Under the pieces are notes generated by a model. That model was given only the letters and a program-made list of their open reading frames with translations, ran no database searches and was not told the origin of the DNA. Both the position numbers and the translations under genes were made by a program. A stretch of DNA of 64,000 nucleotides from Echinometra lucunter (taxonomy: Eukaryota; Echinodermata; Echinoidea; Camarodonta; Echinometridae): contig CM057161.1 in the NCBI GenBank assembly GCA_029962745.1, positions 8,062,357 to 8,126,356 of the forward strand, read 5' to 3'. Positions 56,585-64,000 of the stretch are shown here, piece after piece (position 1 is the first letter of the stretch; each line of letters starts with the position of its first letter).

Positions 56585-59181
56585 AGTAGACATTACTGCA
56601 AATTAAATTTTACTCAATATCACTGAACAGTGCAGCTCGCGTCGCAACCTAATAGCGATCCTGAGCCACTTTGCATGGGAAGCGTCATTTCCATTGCATT
56701 ATTTATTTCGCCAGTCCTTCCATCAAAGTTGGGAAGTTATTATGCAATCGCCAAATCGCGCAGTCAATGACGCAGCGAACCGGTATGCATTGGGCAAAAC
56801 AAATGAGTTAAATATGGGCTTGACCCCTTGTGCAACCCACCCCGCATTTATTTTGCACTGTCGCCATGGTCGCTGTGCCATGGCGTTATATATCGTGCGT
56901 CCCAAAAAAGTGTACAATTGGAAAATTCTTGCCATCTGAGCATTTCAAAATATTTCAGGAAATTTTCATACCTGTGGATAGCCTAACGACTCTTCTATCA
57001 ATTCCCACCAAAAAAATCTCAAAAGAATCTAGCAATAATAACTTTTGTGAAAGGGTGCAAAATTCAGTCTTGACGATTAGAGTGGGTAGTTGTGCTGGTT
57101 GCTATCAGCAAAGTGGACATTGGTGTATAACTGTGGAGGCTTATAATTCAAATATTCTGAGGGCTTTCTGGCGATTTATAAGTGGGTATCCATTGTTGCG
57201 TTTATGTTATGACATATCACATTGCATGTCATGCTTGAGTGAGCAATTGCATACTTTATTGATAATTCTGTAAATTTTCGGTAAGGTTCAGCATTAAAAC
57301 TGCCATGATTTGGATGTCATTAAAATGGACATACAGAAAGATCAGCCAATCAATCAATAAATCATTCATAAATAAGTCATTCAGTCATTCCATCAATCAG
57401 AAAAGCAGTTAACCAATCATACACTCATTCGATCCAAATGACACATGAGATGACACAACTGCAATTTGCAATGCAAATGTGTAACTTTCATGAATGTGAC
57501 TAAAATTTGAACATTTCTGTGAAGGAAGATACTTGATATTTTTTACCCCGTTGTTTCGTTTGGCATGTAGCCAGGTGAAAGAAAAACATGACAAAATCAT
57601 GTTTCATTGTATTCTATCATTGAAGTAAACAGGAATGGTCATGAAACGGCGTTTGCCATGCAGATTGCAGTTATTCAGTTCTGTCAACTCACTTGTCTTG
57701 AAAATGAATCCGGGAATGAATGAGTGCATGATTGGTTGATTGTTTTTTCTGATTGATTGATTGACCTATTGAGTGATAATTGATTGCCTGACTGACTAAT
57801 GGGTTGATGTTGCTTGGTCTGTATGACTGCATGCTGATATTCCTTTTTCTGATAACCAAAATATGCTAACTTTAATGGTAAGAATTTATCTAAAATGAAT
57901 ATTTAAAATCAACCAGTCAGGTATTCAATTTCTCACTCAAGCTTGACATGTTAATGAGATATGTCAGAACATACACACGACCAAGGATATTTATTTATAA
58001 ACTGCTGTAAAGGCATCAGAATATGAAAATTTTTAAGCTTTAAGTTTCTACTAATTTCAGCCCCAATGATACTAACCAGAACAAATACAAATTCTTGTCT
58101 AGCTCAAATTTTGCACCCTTTTACAAAAGCTATGTCTGTTAACTCAAGTGTAAAATATTTTGAGATTTTTGAATAGCGTTTGATGGATGCTCAGATGGCA
58201 AGAAAATTTCTAACTGTACACTTTTTTCTGGGACGCAATGTACAGTCCAGATGATGGACGACTGGCCAGACTAAAATGTCTCTCTCTCTCTATTTGGTCT
58301 TCACACCACTTTTCAGCATTTTCAAAGTGTCCCCCCCCCCCTTCTACACAAAACGTTTTTTCTAAACGATCTTAACACTTTCTAATCTTCACGGGCCTAA
58401 TTTTCTGTTCAGAATAACAATGGAGAAAAATATCAAACTAACCTGAAGGGAAAAATTCTAGATTTGGATGGATAAAACCTTGAACAAACGGTGATCGAGA
58501 AACCCCAGCAGTGGAGGGGGGGGGGGGGGGACAAAATGAGAGAACAGATTTTTTTTTTTTTTTCAAAACACATTGCAATATTATTTGAATTTCGTTTATA
58601 TACTAGTAATTAATATATTCTTTTTCTCACTTGGAAATATGCAGATATGAGTCCTATTATTACGTATACTAGCCCTTTTTTAAAGATAAGATTTTTTAAG
58701 ATAATATTTTTTATATAAGATTTTTAAATGATCTAGCAACTCATAGAGTTTAATGTTTTCCATCATTTTCAATTTAATCGTTTAATGAAATAAGTTTTTA
58801 ATTTGCTTGCAGTTCTCTTTGATCAGGTAAAATGCAGTTTTGCTGCTAAGCATGATTTAAAAAGAAAATCGAAACCAAATGGATTCCCGAACTTATTATT
58901 CTGTTACAGAGCCAGAAAAGTAATTAAATTCCTTATTTAATTCTGCTTCAGGATAAGCAATACGCAATACCTTTTTCTTTGCTAGCATTAACTTACCTGT
59001 TATGCTATTTATGGTGATATGTTCCAAAATAAATATATCCTTTTTGAGTGGATTGTATGGTAAGTTATCGAATGAGACGCTACAAATAATGTATATCTGA
59101 CAGCCATAAAACTTTAGTCCGAGTGATACTTAGAGAGAGAGCGGGATGATGCTATATACGCTTGACTTTTAGAAATGTGCA
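56585..59181. other. No gene recognised (end of block 2)
   Basis: Counterpart of 34766-37397. The part from about 57300 to 58500 shows many single-base indels against block 1, whereas 58530-59181 is nearly identical. Confidence 0.5.
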
Positions 59182-60110
59182 GTTAGCACGTGACATTACT
59201 ACCATGGCAACTGCCACAATACTCCCACTATTCAAACAACACTTTACGTGAAAAGACTCTTCAGCACATAACGAATAGCATGTTCATATAAAAAAATCAT
59301 GAGATAAGATTGTTTATCAGTGTTTGATTACTGGCTATATTATACTATAGCCGTATCTAATACACATTATGCAGAAAGATCAACGGCTGATAAAGAGATA
59401 AGGAGGTGTGAAAGAGAGACAATAATGAGAAAACAAACATGTCTGAACCTGATTTTTTTTCGTTTATCTCCGTGGAAACCTTTCCAAAAGTCGAAAAAAT
59501 ATGATAACCGGGTTGATTAGACAATGGGAAATTGCTCGATCTTCAAAAAAAAAAAAAAAAGCTACAGTTCAAGAGTCCTACAGTTTCTTCGGTCTTTCGT
59601 CGGTTCAACGCAGGCTTATACTGTTCCATCTTTCGAGGTTTCGCGAAACCCCGAAGAAAATAGGCCTGAAGACCGACGTCCAACGTGGCCGAAAGCTCAA
59701 GAGATCAATATGTCGATCTCGGTATTTATGCAAGATGCATTTGTTTACAAGGGCGTATAGCTAGACCTTTTTCAGTGGGGGGTGTAGAGGCCACTACTTA
59801 CCGACAAAAATTGCCACGATGACCAACGACCATTGTCCGTAAATTCGGAGGTGCCCCCCCCCCTCTTATCGACGCCCCATGCCGTCCTTATGCCATGTGT
59901 ATGCGCAGACCGTAACTCATTGCCATGAACTCCTGGTTGAGCATCTCAGATCATCCACCGGATATGCAGTTGGAGAACTTTGAGTCAATGAAGAAAGGAG
60001 ATCCAGATTCAACCCGAAATATCAGATTTAGAAAAAAGATAACTGCGTGATAACCTATGATGTTTTCATTTTGTTTTGTACCTTGATCACCGCATGCAAA
60101 TGAAAAGGTG
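59182..60110. other. Unique sequence beyond the duplicated block
   Basis: First sequence not present in block 1. It includes one candidate short frame, listed separately; nothing else is recognised. Confidence 0.45.
59524..59760 (+). CDS. Candidate short ORF with N-myristoylation-type start
   Basis: 78 codons beginning MGNCSIFKKKKK, with A at -3 and G at +4 around the ATG. Gly2, Cys4 and Ser5 followed by a basic run resemble dually acylated membrane-anchored proteins, and Gly2-x-x-x-Ser/Thr motifs are N-myristoyltransferase substrates. The Lys run is encoded by an A homopolymer, so its length and the downstream frame are vulnerable to sequencing error. The rest (FLRSFVGSTQAY, NPEENRPEDRRPTW) matches no family I know. 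It may be a first exon or chance. Confidence 0.25.
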   Translation: MGNCSIFKKKKKSYSSRVLQFLRSFVGSTQAYTVPSFEVSRNPEENRPEDRRPTWPKAQEINMSISVFMQDAFVYKGV

Positions 60111-60301
60111 CAGTCTAAAAAAATAAAATGTTTTTAGACCTTTTAAAAGGACCGAGGAGTGACTACAATTTCAAAATGGTAGATTAACACTTTGAGCATG
60201 CTGGATTCAACATAATTTTGAATTGTCCAAAGTGTTACTCTACCATGTAGTCACTCCTCGGCCCTTTTAAATTGGGATTTAACATTTTAGTTTTTAGAGT
60301 G
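60111..60301. mobile_element. Palindromic MITE
   Basis: The left end CAGTCTAAAAAAATAAAATG and right end in reverse CACTCTAAAAACTAAAATG are inverted. The inner arms GGACCGAGGAGTGACTAC and GTAGTCACTCCTCGG pair perfectly, as do AGTGTTAATCTACCAT-like segments. Confidence 0.8.
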
Positions 60302-60670
60302 GGAACAGTAGCATATTTATTTTGCCGGTGCCCAAGTTTTTATGGAATTGATGGTCGTCCCAATGTTAGGTTGAAATTACTCCCATTTCAGTTGAATGCA
60401 TTAACATAATACAATCGTCTGTCCAGAAACAGACGGGCATTAACTATGTGTTAAACAGTAAAAGCATAAAAGTTACGGCCTTCTGGCTCCAAACAGGCGT
60501 AATGATAGTTACTCATCAACACCATCACCTGACCATATCACGGGCCAAACTTGGGAAAAGCGTTTTTGACATACTTCTCAAACTTAGCTAGTATCCCTTT
60601 GCCATGTTTGCCGTGAGCAGGATATATATTAAAGGAAACATTATTAACTATCATACCATTATGATAACAG

Positions 60671-61081
60671 TTACCGCTTTCACACCAAGGTACGGTCGCT
60701 GGGTACGGTCGCAGAGACCGTACCCAGCGACCGATCGGACGTGCTTTCACACCGCCGTCAAAATTTTGGTCAGGCCCTGAGCGATCGGTCGCAGTATAGC
60801 TGACCTAGCCGGAAGCGGAAGTAGAGATAGCGCGTGGGCATGCATGGGGGTCATTGCATTTCGATCGGTCGCAGAGAACGATGTGCTTTCACATCAAGTT
60901 TGCATCGGTCGCGATCGGTCGCTGAAGTACCTATTAGGTCGGACTCAGCGACCGATCGTTTTGGCCGGAAACGATCGGTCGCTGAGTACGATGAAATGCT
61001 TTCACACCATGGTTTCATCGGTCGCTGGGTACGGTCTCTGCGACCGTACTCAGCGACCGTACCTTGGTGTGAAAGCGGTAA
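60671..61081. mobile_element. Palindromic element with TTACCGCTTTCACACC ends and GATCGGTCGC repeats
   Basis: The ends are exact complements for TTACCGCTTTCACACCAAGG and pair further through TACGGTCGCTG. Inside, CGATCGGTCGC and GTGCTTTCACA occur repeatedly in both orientations, including CGGTCGCAGAGACCG hairpins. The terminal CTTTCACACC resembles the ends of the 33664 and 55484 elements, suggesting one superfamily. The 212-codon frame over it is a by-product. Confidence 0.82.
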
Positions 61082-61303
61082 GTTTCACATGATTCTTAAG
61101 GATTTGAATATGGATTTCCTTTTTATTGGCTCATTGTATCCTGCTATTAACAAATTAAGGCAAAGAACAATCGGAAGAGCATTGAAAAAGCAGCAGTTCT
61201 GCTGTGCCTTGTCGTTGTCAATGCCAGCTTGGACTATGACTTACTGTACACCATATAGGTTTCTTTACTTTCATGGTCATGATGGTCCCAAAAGGAAAGA
61301 GTA

Positions 61304-61532
61304 TGGTGGCCCTAAAGTACGCTCGACAACAGGTCATGTGCAACGTGAATTTCGCGGCCAACTTTGCGTCCCAGCATGCCCAGTCGCGAAATTCGTCACC
61401 CATGACGCGAAATTCATGATCCGGGATGCGAAATTCATGACCCGAGACGCGAAATTCGCGACTGGGACTTAAAGTTGGCCGCGAAATTCTCGTCGCACAT
61501 GACCTGTTGTTGAGCGTACTTCAGGGCCACCA
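61304..61532. mobile_element. Tc1/mariner-type MITE with internal GCGAAATTC repeats
   Basis: Inverted ends TGGTGGCCCTAAAGTACGCTC and complement, with flanking TA at 61302-61303 and 61533-61534. Arms continue through ACAACAGGTCATGTGC and GCGGCCAACTTT. The centre has tandem GCGAAATTCATGACCCG-type units. A TA target duplication suggests Tc1/mariner; no transposase. Confidence 0.78.
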
Positions 61533-61597
61533 TAAAAGAGCACTCCGCCCTCCCTACAAAACCAGACATGAACGCACGCACACATGTACACACACAC

Positions 61598-61845
61598 AAT
61601 TGGCTCAATTGATAGAGCGTCTGCCTCATGAACGGGAGGTCATGGGTTCGATCCCCAGCCGAGTCTTACCAAAGACTTACAAAAATGGAACCTTCCGCCT
61701 TCTCGCCAGGCGCTCGGCATATAAGAATGGAGAAGGGTAATAGTAAGATATTATGTTACGCAGGGCCCGCTGGAAGAGCAGCTGATAAAGCTGAAGTGGC
61801 TACCCTGGGTACCCTGGGTAAATAGAACGTTATGTTATTATCGAA
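61598..61845 (+). mobile_element. tRNA-derived SINE
   Basis: Head TTGGCTCAATTGATAGAGCG, B box GGTTCGATCCC, then GTCTTACCAAAGACTTAC, as in the SINE at 3732. The body ends in GTACCCTGGGTAAATAGAAC. Confidence 0.75.
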
Positions 61846-62900
61846 AATTTCCCATACTCAAAATTATAATAGTCCCTTTAAAGACTAACCCCTTTATCGC
61901 AAATTTTATTTCTGGAAGTGTCATATTTTTACAAAAATAACTGAGATAATCTCAAGGGTTGTCTTCTTTCTTTCTTTACGAAAAGACAAATGATATTTCC
62001 GACTCTTATCATGCTTTTCGAACACTATGGTTATCATTCTCCGGATTCTGTTATATCTTATATTAACATGTCGACAATCTTTCGATGTTTCTATAATCTT
62101 GCATAATAATTTGATACTTATATGAGATCTCAAATAAATTCATGTACATATATCTGTATTTTTATTATAACAATAACGAACGAAGAAAACAAATACATGT
62201 AAGCATTTTTAAATATACTTTTTGTACAAAATAAAAGAAAATTATGGCAATAAAAAAATTACCTTTTAATTTTACCAACTATATTTCAAAATAATACATT
62301 ATGTGACACGTTCATCATAGCTGAAAAAATCCAAATATCATCATGTCATACATCATAGAATAAAATACCATATCAAAATATTTACAAGAAAGGAAAGAAG
62401 ATTCAAAAGTAAAAACTGTTGTTATGACTTTAACAGAAAAGTTATTATTTTCCCTATAAGAAAAGCTTATTGATGATGCAGTTGTTAATAGTAAGTGCAA
62501 ATTCTATTCTATGAACTTTATTTGGCGCACTGATGATAAAATATCGAAGAGTCAAGAAAAATGTACAGGAACAATTTTGCCAAAAAAGGCTCTCATCCGA
62601 ATATCAGTTTTGTACTTTCTCAAATATACGGGAGAACAAAGCAAGCAAGCAAAATTTGGGCATTTTTATATACATCATTTACTTAAAGCCTGTTAAGTAC
62701 AATACAAATCCACATGCCTTTAACTGTGATTTCTTCTTTGAATAATTGTAACCAAATCGAAAAAGAAAGAAAGAAAAAGAAGAAGAAACGAACCTTATTG
62801 CCGAATAAAGTGAGATCTGATTGATTGCAGTTAGCTTAAAAAATTCTCTCACTCTCTCTCTCTTTACACTCCAATGGGAACAATTTAAATTGCAGAATAA
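61846..62900. other. No gene recognised
   Basis: AT-rich sequence downstream (3') of the mucin-like paralogue, including an AAAG-rich run near 62760-62785 and a (CT)n run near 62845-62862. Confidence 0.45.
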
Positions 62901-62923
62901 TACAGTCATACTAAGTCATCTCA

Positions 62924-63978
62924 TTAGCCGAATCCCGCATCAGATTGATCGTTATCAGGGGGAGTAAGATTCGTCTTGTCGTCAACTTCAACAACATTGT
63001 CTGTAGATATATTGGCGATTTCGATATCATTGCTCACAGGGGCAACCTTTGGGGCATTTTTAAAGTGAAGGACAGCGAAACCGACACCACCTGCGATGAG
63101 AGCAGCTCCTGCTACCGACCCAATGACGATGCCTGCAATGGCACCAGCTGAGAGTGGTTCTTCCGGGGGACTTGTTGTAGGAGCTTCTCCTCCAGTAGTC
63201 ATCTCTTCAGGTTCAGGAGTGGTCACTGATGCAGAGATCGTTTCACCTGGACCAGTTGCATATGTTACTGTCGTGAATGCACTTGGATCAGGGGTTTCTG
63301 ATGCCATGGTTGGTGCACTTGGATCAGGGTTTCTGAAGCCACTGTTGGTGCACTTGGATCAGGGGTTTCTGAAGCCACTGTTGGTGCACTTGGATTAGGG
63401 GGTTTCTGAAGCCACTGTTGGTGCACTTGGATCAGGGGTTTCTGATGCCATGGTTGGGGCACTTGGATCAGGGGTTTCTGAAGCCACTGTTGGTGTACCC
63501 GAATAAGAAGTATCAATTGTTGTTGGTCCATCTGTACAGGGGTTACTGATACGTTGTTTGGTTACCCGCATCGGAAACTGCAGTTGCAGATGTACTTTGA
63601 TGAAATGGTGTTGTTGGCGAATCTGTGCTAGGATTTGCTTGAGTCGTCATCGTAGCAGTTGATGAAGATGTCGCCGTAGGTTGCTGCATTCGTTTGTTGG
63701 TGTGTGATTCAGTAGAATAATAACTGGTAACGTTCTGGTGTAGAAATTAAATGCTGTCGCAGTGAATAGAGCTCTCAAAGTTGTTCACATCAGTATAGGA
63801 AGTAGTCAAAAGCAGGTACCGATGTGGCCTGTAGTCATGGTATTCTGTTACCATGGTTACTGTTGTTAAAGAGATTGGTTTGAGCAGTTAGCGCTCATCG
63901 ATTTGAATGTTGCTGCTTTGTAACAAATACAAAGCAAAACGACCCGGCATGCAGCTGATCCTCATTAACTTTCGCCAT
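62924..63978 (-). pseudogene. Mucin-like paralogue with broken frame and a 36-bp repeat stalk
   Basis: The 3' part is open and matches the intact gene at its membrane-proximal signature: SVTTPEPEEMTTGGEAPTTS, then GAIAGIVIGSVAGAALIAGG as the membrane helix and an acidic tail ending QSDAGFG. The 5' part aligns from ATGGCGAAAGTTAA, again one base after a pyrimidine tract and CAG, but an extra base shifts the signal peptide frame to an early TGA. The stalk is a 36-bp minisatellite encoding PSAPTVASETPD, with one unit carrying an extra C and another lacking one (63396 and 63327 areas), which introduces a TAA. Either a pseudogene or a functional gene damaged by assembly errors. Confidence 0.65.
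63300..63500 (-). repeat. 36-bp coding minisatellite
   Basis: About five to six tandem units, minus-strand core CCAAGTGCACCAACAGTGGC followed by TTCAGAAACCCCTGAT, encoding a 12-residue Pro/Ser/Thr repeat. One C run differs in length between units. Confidence 0.85.
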
Positions 63979-64000
63979 TCTGGATTAGGAGAGAGAAAAA

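Larger units (their letters stand above)
39651..59181 (+). repeat. Block 2 of the large direct duplication (probable haplotig)
   Basis: Corresponds to 20748-37397. Relative to block 1 it has extra hAT-like, piggyBac-like, SINE and LINE-tail insertions and one extra 0.76-kb unit, and lacks the 329-bp insertion in the SINE. It continues past 59181 into sequence absent from block 1. Confidence 0.9.

Noticed and set aside
60834..61472. 212-codon open frame
   Set aside because: It runs across the palindromic GATCGGTCGC element and the TA-flanked MITE; its repeated residues follow the DNA repeats and frames on both strands are equally open.

Overview
This window is AT-rich, intron- and transposon-rich animal nuclear DNA. 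Coding exons are short and separated by long introns, tRNA-derived SINEs and MITE-like palindromes are dense, and there are many long microsatellites and two 500-N scaffold gaps. The SINE heads and tails, the TACATGTA-rich background and the very high allelic-type divergence fit a highly heterozygous marine invertebrate. I favour an echinoderm, sea-urchin-like genome, but this is inference and a mollusc or another marine invertebrate is not excluded.

Layout. 1-16 kb is gene-poor: SINEs, several terminal-inverted-repeat (TIR) elements, 22-bp and 77-bp minisatellites, a decayed non-LTR reverse transcriptase pierced by a MITE, and one compact gene for a divergent ubiquitin-like protein ending in a free Gly-Gly (8070-8327, minus). 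16.7-25.5 kb carries, on the minus strand, a gene that I could assemble exon by exon as WBP4/FBP21, a spliceosomal protein with a matrin-type zinc finger and a WW domain; all junctions keep frame over 309 codons. 30.9-31.6 kb holds a small mucin-like type I membrane protein gene, also minus.

The dominant structural fact is that 20748-37397 reappears as 39651-59181 in the same orientation. The second block contains only WBP4 exons 1-4 and a second copy of the mucin-like gene with identical protein. The first block stops exactly at a 500-N gap, while the second runs on into unique sequence. The coding differences I see between blocks are synonymous, and the blocks differ by clean transposon insertions with empty sites in the partner. 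The simplest reading is two haplotypes placed in tandem by the assembler (a retained haplotig); a real partial duplication is the alternative.

The block comparison also gives genetic evidence for mobile elements: an 8-bp-TSD hAT-like insertion (44154-45244), a TTAA-flanked piggyBac-like MITE (41851-42258), a SINE (about 51212-51394) and LINE tails. Between the gap and block 2 lies a 161-bp satellite organised as a 4-mer higher-order repeat of 644 bp. Each monomer carries three AGGTCA half-sites in direct-repeat-1 spacing, and the array ends in a GAC-rich microsatellite and a hairpin, an arrangement like that of Helentron-related elements. Beyond block 2 come three palindromic elements, another SINE and, at the right edge, a frame-disrupted paralogue of the mucin-like gene.
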